Assembly (NCBI RefSeq): GCF_900129275.1 | Contig: NZ_FQUX01000001.1 | Coordinates: forward strand, 434,001-498,000 | Direction: 5' to 3' | DNA: 64,000 bases | Origin: Arenibacter palladensis | GTDB taxonomy: Bacteria > Bacteroidota > Bacteroidia > Flavobacteriales > Flavobacteriaceae | The notes under the pieces: generated by a model | What the model was told of the DNA's origin: nothing | Databases searched by the model: none | What the model saw: the letters and a program-made list of their open reading frames with translations, nothing else | In this document: piece by piece, positions 17,912 to 26,892 of the stretch | Position numbering within the stretch: position 1 is the stretch's first letter | Layout: each line of letters starts with the position of its first letter | Position numbers and translations under genes: made by a program

Positions 17912-18886
17912 TTAAATATTGAACTTAAATTGAACGTAAACCGGAAAATGATCACTAAAACCTCCCATATATCGCCTTCCCACATAGGTTCTATGTGGGC
18001 TACCTTTGTACTTTCCCTTATATTCCGCGAGAAAGGCCTCATCAAAAATATTGGCCTCGGCAAAACTATGGGTGCCCCGTTCGTAATTGAAAAAATTATG
18101 GGATACAATAATTTGATCGAAAAGGCTCCAAGACCTCTTATAGTTGGCACTTCCCCGATCTGGTGACTTTAATCTCTCCATGGGGTTGTGCAAACTATTC
18201 CTACTCATCAGGGTCTGGAGACTGGCAGATGTAGGACCATCATTAAAATCTCCCATTACAATATAATTGGGGTTTTCAATACTTTGCTCCAGGTTTTCCA
18301 TATACGCAATAATGGTTTTCGCTGCAGCAATCCGCTTATAATCGGTTTCTACCTCCCCATTCCTTCTGGAGGGCCAATGGTTTACAAAAATATGGACCTC
18401 CTCCCCATTTAGAACGCCGTTTACATATAAAATATCCCGTGTAGTATCGCGTTGGCCATTATCATTATGTATTATCAATGGAATAGCCTCCGATCCCATT
18501 ACTTCAAAATTATCCCTATTGTAAAGCAAGGCGTTATCTATCCCCCTCTCATCCGGGGAATCATAGTGAACATAATGATAATTGTACCCATTTAAGGGAT
18601 CTGTAGACAATAAATCCTGAACCACCTTTCCATTTTCAACCTCGGCTACTCCAACAAGGACAGGAGGAAACCCTGCAGATTCCCGCCCAATTTGGCTTAT
18701 GGTCTTGGCAAGTCTTGACAATTTGTTTTGATAGCGCTTTGGAGTCCATTTTTTAGATCCATTGGGGGTAAAATCATCATCCAAGGTATTGTAGTCATTC
18801 TTGGCGTCGAATAGGTTTTCTAGATTATAGAAAGCCACCGTATGGAGAGTATTGATCGATTTTTTCTTAAAAAATGAAAATTTCAT
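17912..18886 (-). CDS. Endonuclease/exonuclease/phosphatase family protein
   Basis: A 324-residue metal-dependent hydrolase of the EEP superfamily. Visible motifs are VAFYNLENLFDAKND near the start, VLVGVAEVENGKVV (metal-ligand Glu), NHWPSRRNGE (His), IVMGDFNDGPTSASL (Asp/Asn) and GGFSDHFPVYVQF (terminal Asp-His pair). No obvious signal peptide. Members cleave nucleic acids, phospholipids or inositol phosphates; the Bacteroidetes proteins like this have no defined substrate. Divergent from hflX. Confidence 0.88.
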   Translation of the reverse strand: MKFSFFKKKSINTLHTVAFYNLENLFDAKNDYNTLDDDFTPNGSKKWTPKRYQNKLSRLAKTISQIGRESAGFPPVLVGVAEVENGKVVQDLLSTDPLNGYNYHYVHYDSPDERGIDNALLYNRDNFEVMGSEAIPLIIHNDNGQRDTTRDILYVNGVLNGEEVHIFVNHWPSRRNGEVETDYKRIAAAKTIIAYMENLEQSIENPNYIVMGDFNDGPTSASLQTLMSRNSLHNPMERLKSPDRGSANYKRSWSLFDQIIVSHNFFNYERGTHSFAEANIFDEAFLAEYKGKYKGSPHRTYVGRRYMGGFSDHFPVYVQFKFNI

Positions 18887-18939
18887 CCAAAATATTTAAT
18901 CCATTGCTAAAATACGAAAAACCCTTGGCAAGTATTGAT

Positions 18940-18947
18940 TAGATTTG
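18940..18947 (+). promoter_or_regulatory. Predicted -7 box of hflX
   Basis: TAGATTTG matches TAnnTTTG and ends 16 bases before the hflX ATG. A TTG at 18925-18927 is too close to serve as the -33 element, so the assignment rests on the -7 box and its position in the 77-bp divergent interval. Confidence 0.4.
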
Positions 18948-18963
18948 TACTTTAAATAAGTAT

Positions 18964-20175
18964 ATGCTAGAGAAGAAGACCATAGAATATGAAAAGGCAG
19001 TGCTCATAGGGGTAATGAACAAGGACCAGAATGAGGAAAAGGTAAACGAATATCTGGATGAACTGGAATTCCTTACCTATACTGCTGGAGGTGAGGTTTG
19101 TAAACGCTTTGTTCAACGAATAGATCTGCCCAACCCTAAAACCTATATTGGAAGCGGTAAAATGTTGGAAGTGGAGGCCTATGTGAAGAGCAATGATATT
19201 GGATCCGTAATATTCGATGATGAACTAACACCGGGACAACAGAGAAACATTGAAAGACAATTAAAATGTAAAATCCTGGACCGTACCAGTCTAATCCTGG
19301 ATATTTTTGCCCAAAGGGCACAGACCAGTTACGCCCGTACCCAAGTAGAATTGGCACAATACGAATATTTGCTCCCAAGACTTACCGGTCTCTGGACCCA
19401 CTTGGAAAGACAAAAGGGGGGTATTGGAATGCGTGGGCCGGGTGAAACGGAGATCGAAACCGATAGACGTATTGTCCGTGATAGAATTTCGCTTTTAAAG
19501 AAAAAATTATTGAAGGTAGATAAGCAGATGGAAACACAAAGAGGTAATCGCGGGGCACTTGTCCGTGTAGCCTTGGTAGGATATACCAATGTAGGCAAAT
19601 CTACCCTGATGAACGTTATTAGTAAAAGTGATGTCTTTGCCGAGAACAAGCTATTCGCAACCTTGGACACCACGGTTAGAAAAGTGGTGATAGGCAACCT
19701 TCCCTTTTTATTGAGTGATACGGTGGGATTCATTAGAAAACTGCCCACACAATTGGTAGAAAGTTTTAAAAGTACTTTGGATGAGGTGCGCGAAGCAGAC
19801 CTGTTGTTGCACGTAGTTGATATCTCCCACCCCAATTTTGAAGAGCATATAGATTCTGTAAACCAAATTCTTACCGAAATAAAAAGTTCTGACAAAAAAA
19901 CCATTATGGTTTTTAACAAGATAGATCAATACGAACACAAGACTATTGATGACGATGATTTGATTACAGAAAAAACAAACAAACACTTCACTATTGAAGA
20001 GTGGAAGAATACCTGGATGCGACGCGTTGGGGATAGGGCCCTATTTATTTCGGCCCTGAACAAGGAGAATTTGGAAGAATTCAGAAAACGTGTATATGAC
20101 GAGGTCCGGGACATTCATATAACCAGATTTCCATATAATAACTTTCTATATCCAGAACATTTGGATGAGTATTAG
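18964..20175 (+). CDS. hflX: Ribosome-associated GTPase HflX
   Basis: A 403-residue Obg-like translational GTPase. HflX splits stalled 70S ribosomes during heat or other stress. The N-terminal glycine-rich domain includes NPKTYIGSGKM and QKGGIGMRGPGETEIETDRR, and the G domain starts at GYTNVGKSTL (about 207-216), with SDTVGFIRKLP (switch II) and VFNKID (G4). Normal length. No hfq or miaA neighbour, in contrast to enterobacteria. Confidence 0.96.
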   Translation: MLEKKTIEYEKAVLIGVMNKDQNEEKVNEYLDELEFLTYTAGGEVCKRFVQRIDLPNPKTYIGSGKMLEVEAYVKSNDIGSVIFDDELTPGQQRNIERQLKCKILDRTSLILDIFAQRAQTSYARTQVELAQYEYLLPRLTGLWTHLERQKGGIGMRGPGETEIETDRRIVRDRISLLKKKLLKVDKQMETQRGNRGALVRVALVGYTNVGKSTLMNVISKSDVFAENKLFATLDTTVRKVVIGNLPFLLSDTVGFIRKLPTQLVESFKSTLDEVREADLLLHVVDISHPNFEEHIDSVNQILTEIKSSDKKTIMVFNKIDQYEHKTIDDDDLITEKTNKHFTIEEWKNTWMRRVGDRALFISALNKENLEEFRKRVYDEVRDIHITRFPYNNFLYPEHLDEY

Positions 20176-20245
20176 GCGGCAGTGATAGAGGCTGAAAAAC
20201 AAAAATTTACCTTTTACAGATACTCCTTTCTATTTTTGACCTAAA

Positions 20246-20276
20246 TTCAAAGGCATTGATAATCAATGCTTTTGAA
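20246..20276. repeat. 31-bp imperfect palindrome
   Basis: Arms TTCAAAGGCATTGA and TCAATGCTTTTGAA around a TAA centre; only one position in 14 does not pair canonically (G opposite T, which pairs as G-U in RNA). It lies in the 244-bp space between hflX and the esterase gene. No T run follows, so it is either a hairpin in the hflX 3' end or a binding site for a dimeric regulator of the ligase operon. Confidence 0.5.
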
Positions 20277-20362
20277 TCATTTCCACTTGTGATGGGGAAA
20301 AACTATCCTTGAGGCACATCCATAAATGCCGATCTTTCCTTAAATCAGATTTGTTGGCATCA

Positions 20363-20370
20363 TAATTTTG
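20363..20370 (+). promoter_or_regulatory. Possible -7 box of the ligase operon
   Basis: TAATTTTG matches the TAnnTTTG consensus about 50 bases before the esterase start. A -33 TTG at the right distance is not evident. Confidence 0.3.
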
Positions 20371-20419
20371 GCTAACTTTAAGACAAGGAGATACTTCCCC
20401 AACCTTTAATAAATACATT

Positions 20420-21124
20420 TTGGAAGAGAACTATCATAAATGGTATTCCCCGAATCTGAGCAAGGAAATGGAAATGATAGTTTATGGTCATTGGGGCTAT
20501 CCTTTGTTAATTTTCCCGACAACCAGAGGGAAGTATTACGAAAGCAAGGATTTTCATTTAATAGACTCCATTGCCTGGTTCATAGAACAAGGCAAGGTGA
20601 AGGTATATTGCTTGGACAGTATTGACGAATACAGTTGGTACAATAGGTCCATACATCCTGCGGACCGTGTTAAAAACCATATTTGGTACGACAAAATGAT
20701 TTTGGAGGAAGTAGTGGCCAAAGTACAACACGAATCCCCTATTGGCAAAGTAGCCGTTGCAGGTTGTAGCTTCGGAGGCTATCACGCAGCAAATTTTGCC
20801 TTTAGACATCCCGAAAAGGTTAGCCACCTATTCACCATGAGCGGGGCTTTCGACATCAGGGACCAATTGGATGGGTATTACGACGACAATGTTTATTTTA
20901 ATAATCCTGTGGATTACCTGCCCAACATGAATCATCCCGATCTGTATAATATGAAAATAATTTTAGGTACCAGCGAACATGATATTTGTTTGGGTGCCAA
21001 CCTCGGAATGTCGGCAATATTATCCAATAAAGGTATTGATCATTGGCTGGACAATCGGCCCAATGCAAGTCACGACTGGCCTATATGGCGCGAAATGTTT
21101 CCCCATTATTTATCCTTAATGTAA
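20420..21124 (+). CDS. Alpha/beta-hydrolase esterase of the ligase operon
   Basis: A 234-residue alpha/beta hydrolase of the putative-esterase type. The nucleophile elbow is VAGCSFGGYHAANF (Ser in GCSFGG), the acid is probably the Asp of GTSEHDICLGAN and the base is His of NASHDWPIW. The predicted start is TTG at 20420 (MEENYHKWYSPNLSKEMEM); the next in-frame ATG at 20468 would remove the conserved HKWYSPNL stretch. It is the first of five co-directional genes with gaps of only 11-37 bp, so it probably acts on the product or an intermediate of the ATP-grasp and GCS2 ligases downstream. Confidence 0.82.
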   Translation: MEENYHKWYSPNLSKEMEMIVYGHWGYPLLIFPTTRGKYYESKDFHLIDSIAWFIEQGKVKVYCLDSIDEYSWYNRSIHPADRVKNHIWYDKMILEEVVAKVQHESPIGKVAVAGCSFGGYHAANFAFRHPEKVSHLFTMSGAFDIRDQLDGYYDDNVYFNNPVDYLPNMNHPDLYNMKIILGTSEHDICLGANLGMSAILSNKGIDHWLDNRPNASHDWPIWREMFPHYLSLM

Positions 21125-21143
21125 ACTTTAATACATAAACCGT

Positions 21144-22295
21144 ATGAAAAAAATTGGAATACTATTCGGCCAGGAAAATACCTTTCCCCAAGCCTTTATA
21201 GATAGAATAAATGAAAAAAAAATAAATGGGATAATGGCCGAGGCCGTCATGATAGACAAGGTAATGCAGGCCGACCCTACGGAATATGCCGTTATCATAG
21301 ATCGTATATCCCAGGACGTTCCCTTTTATAGAGCATACCTAAAAAACGCGGCCATATCGGGCACAGCAGTTCTCAACAATCCTTTTTGGTGGAGCGCGGA
21401 TGAAAAATTTTTCAATAATGCACTGGCCATAAAAACTGGGGTTCCAGTACCCAAAACCGTGCTTCTACCTTCAAAGGAAAGACCAGATGATACCACGGAA
21501 AATTCGTTCAGAAATTTAAAATATCCCATGGATTGGGATGGTATTTTTGAACATATCGGTTTTCCCGCATATATGAAGCCTTTTGCTGGAGGCGGATGGA
21601 AAAATGTCTATAAACTTAATAATGCCGATGAGTTTTTTAAGAGTCACAGCGAAACTGGACAACTTATAATGATGCTACAAGAGGAAATCGTCTTCAATGA
21701 ATATTTCCGTTGCTATTGCCTTGGCGGTAATGAGGTGCGAATTATGCAATACGAACCCCGTAACCCGCACCATTTAAGATATGTACATGACGGACCTCCC
21801 TTGAGCCAAAAACTTTTGGATACGGTCAAGGACTACACCATAAAACTAAATGCAGCCTTAGGGTATGATTTCAACACCGTAGAATTCGCTGTAAGGGACG
21901 GTATACCTTACGCTATAGATTTTTGCAATCCTGCCCCGGATGCCGATATTAATTCCGTTGGGCTAGAAAACTTTGAATGGGTTGTGGAGACAGCGGCAAA
22001 TATGGCCATAAAAAGAGCACAAGAGCACAAACCAGGCCAGATGAACCTTACCTGGGGAACATTTGTCAAGAATGCGGTTGCCCCGACCACAAAAAAACCT
22101 GCAGCCAAAAAAACTCCCGCAAAAAAGGCCCCCGCAAAAACAACAACACCTGCCGCTAAAGCCACGGCGGTAAAAAAAGCTCCGGCAAAAGCAGCAGCGA
22201 CCAAAGCAAAAAAGGAAACCCCAGCTAAGACAACAACGGCCGCCACCAAAAAACCGGTCAAAAAGGCCACAACAACCAAACGCAAGTCAAAATAA
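21144..22295 (+). CDS. ATP-grasp enzyme with histone H1-like tail
   Basis: A 383-residue protein. Residues 1-309 resemble RimK/D-Ala-D-Ala ligase-type ATP-grasp enzymes: an N-terminal KIGILFGQENTFPQAF preATP-grasp part, a PAYMKPFAGGGWKNVYKL phosphate-loop region, and the metal-ligand segment TVEFAVRDGIPYAIDFCNP. From about residue 310 the sequence becomes a repetitive Lys/Ala/Pro/Thr tail (PAAKKTPAKKAPAK and similar), as in histone H1 and bacterial H1-like proteins. The tail probably binds DNA, RNA or another polyanion and may be a site of modification. ATP-grasp enzymes join a carboxylate to an amine; the substrates here are unknown. 36 bp before the GCS2 gene. Confidence 0.85.
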   Translation: MKKIGILFGQENTFPQAFIDRINEKKINGIMAEAVMIDKVMQADPTEYAVIIDRISQDVPFYRAYLKNAAISGTAVLNNPFWWSADEKFFNNALAIKTGVPVPKTVLLPSKERPDDTTENSFRNLKYPMDWDGIFEHIGFPAYMKPFAGGGWKNVYKLNNADEFFKSHSETGQLIMMLQEEIVFNEYFRCYCLGGNEVRIMQYEPRNPHHLRYVHDGPPLSQKLLDTVKDYTIKLNAALGYDFNTVEFAVRDGIPYAIDFCNPAPDADINSVGLENFEWVVETAANMAIKRAQEHKPGQMNLTWGTFVKNAVAPTTKKPAAKKTPAKKAPAKTTTPAAKATAVKKAPAKAAATKAKKETPAKTTTAATKKPVKKATTTKRKSK

Positions 22296-22331
22296 TTTTG
22301 ACAATGCCCAAACTGAAATACCTGGAGACCA

Positions 22332-23426
22332 ATGGATTTTACATTAGGAGTAGAAGAAGAATATCAAGTAATAGATCCCAATACTCGTGAACTGACTTCC
22401 CATGAGCAAAAAATTGTAGAAATTGCCGATGAGATCTTGGAAGGACAAGTAAAGGCAGAAATGCACCAAGCCGTAGTTGAAGTGGGTACGGTCATTTGCA
22501 AGGACATTAGAGAGGTTCGGTCCCAAGTAACACATTTGCGAAAAACAATATCGGAGGTTGCCTCCGGTCTAGGCCTACGCATAGCCGCAGCAGGTACCCA
22601 CCCATTCTCGGAATGGGAAAAGCAATTAATCACAGTGCACCCGAGATATGATGAAATTGTTCAGGAATTGCAGGATGCCGCCCGGTCCAACCTCATTTTT
22701 GGACTTCATGTACACGTGGGTATTGAGGATAGGGAAATGGCCATCCACATCTATAATTCCGTGCGATATTTTTTGCCCCATATTTACGCACTCTCTACCA
22801 ACTCCCCTTTTTGGGAGGGTAGAAATACAGGCTTTAAATCTTTCCGTACCAAAGTTTTTGATAAATTTCCGCGTACCGGTATTCCGGATTTCTTTACAGG
22901 TGCCGGGGAATACGAGCGCTATGTTAATCTTCTGGTACAGACAAAGTGCATAGACAACGCCAAGAAAATATGGTGGGATGTAAGGGTGCACCCTTTTTAT
23001 CCGACTATTGAATTTAGGATCTGTGATGTCCCCTTAACAATAGATGAAACCGTTACCATAACGGCATTAATTCAGGCTTTGGTGGCCAAGCTTTATATTC
23101 TAAGAAGAAGCAACCTCAACTTTATTATTTACAAAAGGGCATTGATCAACGAAAACAAATGGCGGGCCTCAAGATATGGAATTGATGGCAAGATGATCGA
23201 CTTTGGAAAATCTATAGAAGTTCCAACAAAAGAATTAATTTTGGAGTTGCTGGAATTTGTAGATGATGTGGTAGATGAACTCGGAAGCAGGGATGAAATC
23301 AATAAAATCCATAAAATTTTAAATGAAGGGACAGGGGCGGACAGACAATTGGCCGTTTTTGAAAAAACCAAAAGCCTTAATGATGTAGTCGATTTTATTT
23401 TGAAGGAGACGGTTGCAGGTATTTAA
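22332..23426 (+). CDS. GCS2/YbdK carboxylate-amine ligase
   Basis: A 364-residue member of the glutamate-cysteine ligase type 2 family, which is related to glutamine synthetase. Diagnostic parts are LGVEEEYQVID at the start, MHQAVVEVGT, AAGTHPFSEWEKQ (about residue 92) and GLHVHVGIEDRE. Family members use ATP to join the gamma- or alpha-carboxyl of an amino acid to an amine; YbdK itself has weak gamma-glutamyl-cysteine ligase activity. Here it sits between two ATP-grasp genes, so a thiol or peptide product distinct from glutathione is likely. No gshB-like gene of standard type is nearby. Confidence 0.92.
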   Translation: MDFTLGVEEEYQVIDPNTRELTSHEQKIVEIADEILEGQVKAEMHQAVVEVGTVICKDIREVRSQVTHLRKTISEVASGLGLRIAAAGTHPFSEWEKQLITVHPRYDEIVQELQDAARSNLIFGLHVHVGIEDREMAIHIYNSVRYFLPHIYALSTNSPFWEGRNTGFKSFRTKVFDKFPRTGIPDFFTGAGEYERYVNLLVQTKCIDNAKKIWWDVRVHPFYPTIEFRICDVPLTIDETVTITALIQALVAKLYILRRSNLNFIIYKRALINENKWRASRYGIDGKMIDFGKSIEVPTKELILELLEFVDDVVDELGSRDEINKIHKILNEGTGADRQLAVFEKTKSLNDVVDFILKETVAGI

Positions 23427-23439
23427 ATGAACAAGAAAA

Positions 23440-24264
23440 ATGTTGGATAGAAAAAAAAAGATTGCCGTTTTGGACCTATATAATGGAATTCCAAATCAAG
23501 GACTCAGATGTATACGTGAAATTTTGGATAAATTCAGCGCCAGAGCCGATTACCAATTTTTTGACGTTAGGACCAAAAATGAAATTCCCGATACCAGCTA
23601 TGATATTTACATATCTTCCGGAGGGCCGGGAAATCCTTTGGAAGGAAACGGCATATGGGATAAGAAATACTATTCCCTTATAGACCAATTATGGGAACAT
23701 AATGCAAATGGCAATTATCCCAAGAAATACGTTTTCTTTATTTGCCATTCCTATCAAATGGTATGTCATCATTTTGGTCTAGGAGAAATTACAAAACGAA
23801 AATCCCCATCTTTTGGGGTTTTACCCATCCATAAGACCAAACATGGTAAAGCCGATGCATTGTTTTCCAAATTGCCCGATCCGTTCTTTGCAGTGGATTC
23901 CAGGGATTGGCAGCTTATTCAACCACGATTGAAGGTTTTTGAGGAAAAAGGCGCCAAAATATTGGCTCTGGAGAAAATCCGGACACATGTTGAATACGAG
24001 AGGGCAATTATGGCGGTTCGTTTTTCCGATGAATTTGTGGGTGTACAATTTCATCCCGAGGCTGAACCGGTGAGTATGGAAGCGCACTTTGCCAAACCGG
24101 AAAACGAAGAAAAGGTAGTAGCCACCTATGGGAAAAGGAAATATGACAATATGATGACCCACATAAGGGATACGGACAATTTGGAATCTACCTACAATTC
24201 CATAATACCGGGATTTATAGACAATGCCATTAAAAAGATTGGATTATCCAAACAACTCTCATAA
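23440..24264 (+). CDS. Class I glutamine amidotransferase-like protein
   Basis: A 274-residue protein of the class I GATase fold. The core reads YDIYISSGGPGNPLEGNG, the nucleophile elbow is FFICHSYQMVC (Cys in place of the usual GxCxG context), and the His-Glu pair is VQFHPEAEP. The C-terminal ~50 residues (MMTHIRDTDNLESTYNS) are an extension. It may release ammonia from glutamine to a ligase partner, or hydrolyse gamma-glutamyl bonds as gamma-glutamyl-GATases do. It is 13 bp behind the GCS2 ligase and 11 bp before the last ATP-grasp-like gene. Confidence 0.87.
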   Translation: MLDRKKKIAVLDLYNGIPNQGLRCIREILDKFSARADYQFFDVRTKNEIPDTSYDIYISSGGPGNPLEGNGIWDKKYYSLIDQLWEHNANGNYPKKYVFFICHSYQMVCHHFGLGEITKRKSPSFGVLPIHKTKHGKADALFSKLPDPFFAVDSRDWQLIQPRLKVFEEKGAKILALEKIRTHVEYERAIMAVRFSDEFVGVQFHPEAEPVSMEAHFAKPENEEKVVATYGKRKYDNMMTHIRDTDNLESTYNSIIPGFIDNAIKKIGLSKQLS

Positions 24265-24275
24265 CATAGGTTTTC

Positions 24276-25469
24276 ATGGTAGAACATCTTCGTCAGCAGT
24301 ACAATGCCGCATTCACGGATGATAAATACAATACTTTTTTAGAAGGGATCCGTTCGACCTACAACCACAAACCTTCCTTTCGCATCGCTGAGACCCCTAT
24401 CTTTATTCCCAAATACCTAAAACATAGATTATTGGAAGCCTGCGATGAGGTGAACAATGTTATCTGCAGTCCCAATTTTAAGGAGCTGACCCAAAACGCC
24501 CTTCAAGATATATCCAGATTGGTCCCGGGGGAAGATGAACACACTACATTTCTTCAAATGGACTTTGGAATATGCTTGGATAGGGAAGGAAATTTAATGC
24601 CCCAAATGGTGGAAGTGCAAGGTTTTCCAACCCTTTATTTTTTTCAGGAACTAATGGCCAAGGGCTATAGGGACCACTTTAAAATTCCATCCAACTATCA
24701 TCATTTACATGGCATTTCCTCATCAGAATATGTTGAGAAACTAAGGGAGATTATTGTAGGTGACTGTTCCCCGGAAAATGTGATACTTCTGGAAATTGAA
24801 CCTCATAAACAGACCACCCAAATTGATTTTTTGGGGACGGCCCACCATTTGGGAATAAAAGTAGTTTGTATAAGCGAATTGATTACCGAAGGGAAAAATG
24901 TTTTTTACCTTAATGGACAGGGTCTAAAAGTCCAAGTACACCGAATTTATAATCGGGTTATTTTTGACGAGCTGTTTAAAAGGGACGATCTTCAGCGACA
25001 ATTCGATTTTACCAAGGAATACGATGTAGAATGGATAGGGCATCCCAATTGGTTTTTTAGGATAAGTAAATTTACTATGCCCTTGATCAACAGCCCTTAT
25101 GTTCCCGCCTGCCATTTCTTGCACCAATTGGAAAAGTATCCAGAGGACTTGGAAAACTATGTATTAAAGCCATTATTTTCATTTGCCGGATCGGGAGTAC
25201 TCATCAATGTCACAAAACAAGATCTTGACGCAGTAGAAGATAGGGAAAACTACATCTTGCAGAAAAAAGTGGCTTATGCACCGGCTATAAAGACCCCAAC
25301 AGGTCCGGCCAAATGTGAAATCAGGATGTTGATGATATGGGAAAAAGGCGAAAAAAAGGCCAGAGTAGTCAACAATCTAGTGCGTATAAGCAAGGGTGAA
25401 ATGGTCGGGGTTCGCTATAACAAAGACAAAGATTGGGTAGGGGCCAGTGTAGGTTTCTTTGAAGACTAG
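24276..25469 (+). CDS. ATP-grasp-like ligase, end of operon
   Basis: A 397-residue protein. The N-terminal half (DFGICLDREGNLMPQMVEVQ, then LLEIEPHKQTTQIDF) and the C-terminal LKPLFSFAGSGVLINV with LQKKVAYAPAI and CEIRMLMIW suggest a divergent ATP-grasp fold, with parts in an order resembling the circularly permuted ATP-grasp families. I do not assign a substrate. It ends a tight five-gene operon and is convergent, 47 bp apart, with an unrelated second ATP-grasp gene on the opposite strand. Confidence 0.7.
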   Translation: MVEHLRQQYNAAFTDDKYNTFLEGIRSTYNHKPSFRIAETPIFIPKYLKHRLLEACDEVNNVICSPNFKELTQNALQDISRLVPGEDEHTTFLQMDFGICLDREGNLMPQMVEVQGFPTLYFFQELMAKGYRDHFKIPSNYHHLHGISSSEYVEKLREIIVGDCSPENVILLEIEPHKQTTQIDFLGTAHHLGIKVVCISELITEGKNVFYLNGQGLKVQVHRIYNRVIFDELFKRDDLQRQFDFTKEYDVEWIGHPNWFFRISKFTMPLINSPYVPACHFLHQLEKYPEDLENYVLKPLFSFAGSGVLINVTKQDLDAVEDRENYILQKKVAYAPAIKTPTGPAKCEIRMLMIWEKGEKKARVVNNLVRISKGEMVGVRYNKDKDWVGASVGFFED

Positions 25470-25516
25470 AGATACTTTAAAATCTTTCACCTCCTTAGAG
25501 CTCTTCCCAAGACATA

Positions 25517-26716
25517 TTAGGTACTTGCGTGAAAGTCGATTTGGATACGTCTGGTATGCTCGTTTAGCAATTCCAGCACCCTTTCCTGACTCTCCGATTG
25601 TACAATATGGCCTATATGGTACTCCTTCTGCAATTGCCAGCATATTTCCTGATCTGTAAAACAGGAATAGTCAGGGTATTGAAATCTGCATAAGGAAACC
25701 ACAATACCCGCAAATTGGTTTTTTACCGCGGGCAGCTTGTATGGTTTTCCTTTGGCCATGGCATCTTCGATCACTGCCCATTCTGCCCACAAATTAATTC
25801 CAGAAGCAAAGGACACCATTTCCGCCAAATGGGCCCCACCGACCCTAGAGGCCGTTTCCAAAAAATAAAACTCCCCAGTATCCCGAGATTTAATATACTC
25901 GCTGTGCGAGGCGCTAAATCGCATTCCGAAGGCCTTTAGGACTTCTTCATTGATTTCCATTAAGCCCAAGGAATCCGGAGAATCCATCTTCAATGTAACG
26001 GATCTAAAGATACCGTGTCCGTGGGCCACGTCCATAGGGGTACTTAAATATTGCGAAGCCAGTGTAAAAACAATCTTACCATCCACAGATAAGGAATCTA
26101 CGTGATAAACGTCGCCCGGAGCAAATTTCTCCAACAGGTACTCATGTCTACGATCGCCCAAAGATTCCAACACTGCCCATAACTCTTCCTTAGAGAATAT
26201 TTTGCGTATCCCCGTGGCAGAAGCTTCGGAACGTGGCTTGATCAACCAAGGTGGAAGCACACGTTTTGTATATTCATCTATTTCTCTATTATTGAACAAT
26301 GGAGTAAAGGATGGAACTGGAATATTGGCCTCCGCAGCTTTCATTCTCATGGCCAATTTGTCCCTAAAATACCTGCCTGTAGTCTGCCCCATACCAGGTA
26401 TTCTAAAATGCTCGCGCACTAAAGTGGCTTTCTCGACATCAAAATCGTCCAAGGCCACTATCCGGTCTATTTTCTGGTTCTGCATTAAAAAAGCGAGACC
26501 AGAAATAAGGTCGTCCATATTCCATACCCCTTCCCTCTTTTCCTGCATATAGAAAATTTCATCTATGGATTCGCGAGGCCACTTTTTGTGTTCCAATCCC
26601 TTGGAGGTGATCAACAACACCTTGTTGCCCAAAGCCTTACAGGACCTTATAAAATCCTCTCCCTTAAAAAAACTGCTAATACACAAAAAAGTGGTTTGAT
26701 CGGAATTTCCTGTCAT
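25517..26716 (-). CDS. ATP-grasp amino-acid ligase-like enzyme
   Basis: A 399-residue canonical ATP-grasp protein of the L-amino-acid ligase or biotin carboxylase-like type. Visible parts are IDRIVALDDFDVEKATLVRE, the substrate-loop region PWLIKPRSEASATGIRKIF (P-loop lysine), YLLEKFAPGDVYHVDSLSV, and the metal-ligand segment EFYFLETASRVGGAHLAEMV. It differs clearly in motif order and length from the two ATP-grasp proteins on the plus strand, so it is not a recent duplicate of them. Behind the M17 aminopeptidase gene on the same strand (176 bp gap). Confidence 0.86.
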   Translation of the reverse strand: MTGNSDQTTFLCISSFFKGEDFIRSCKALGNKVLLITSKGLEHKKWPRESIDEIFYMQEKREGVWNMDDLISGLAFLMQNQKIDRIVALDDFDVEKATLVREHFRIPGMGQTTGRYFRDKLAMRMKAAEANIPVPSFTPLFNNREIDEYTKRVLPPWLIKPRSEASATGIRKIFSKEELWAVLESLGDRRHEYLLEKFAPGDVYHVDSLSVDGKIVFTLASQYLSTPMDVAHGHGIFRSVTLKMDSPDSLGLMEINEEVLKAFGMRFSASHSEYIKSRDTGEFYFLETASRVGGAHLAEMVSFASGINLWAEWAVIEDAMAKGKPYKLPAVKNQFAGIVVSLCRFQYPDYSCFTDQEICWQLQKEYHIGHIVQSESQERVLELLNEHTRRIQIDFHAST

Positions 26717-26892
26717 GGTAGTGAGGTATAACTTATTAACTGTAAAATACCCAATAATCCCTAATTAGCATCAGAAACCATGCAAAAAAACTTCCTATCC
26801 TATTTATTAAGATTCTAGTTAAGATTGTTACCCTTCAATTAAGTTGCCAAAACCCAAAAAGAGGCTAAAGGAAATTATGGGCCTATAGGAAA

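Noticed and set aside
21908-22285. 125-residue minus-strand frame within the ATP-grasp gene
   Set aside because: It is the antisense of the repetitive Lys/Ala tail, which gives an artificial Val/Ala/Phe-rich protein.
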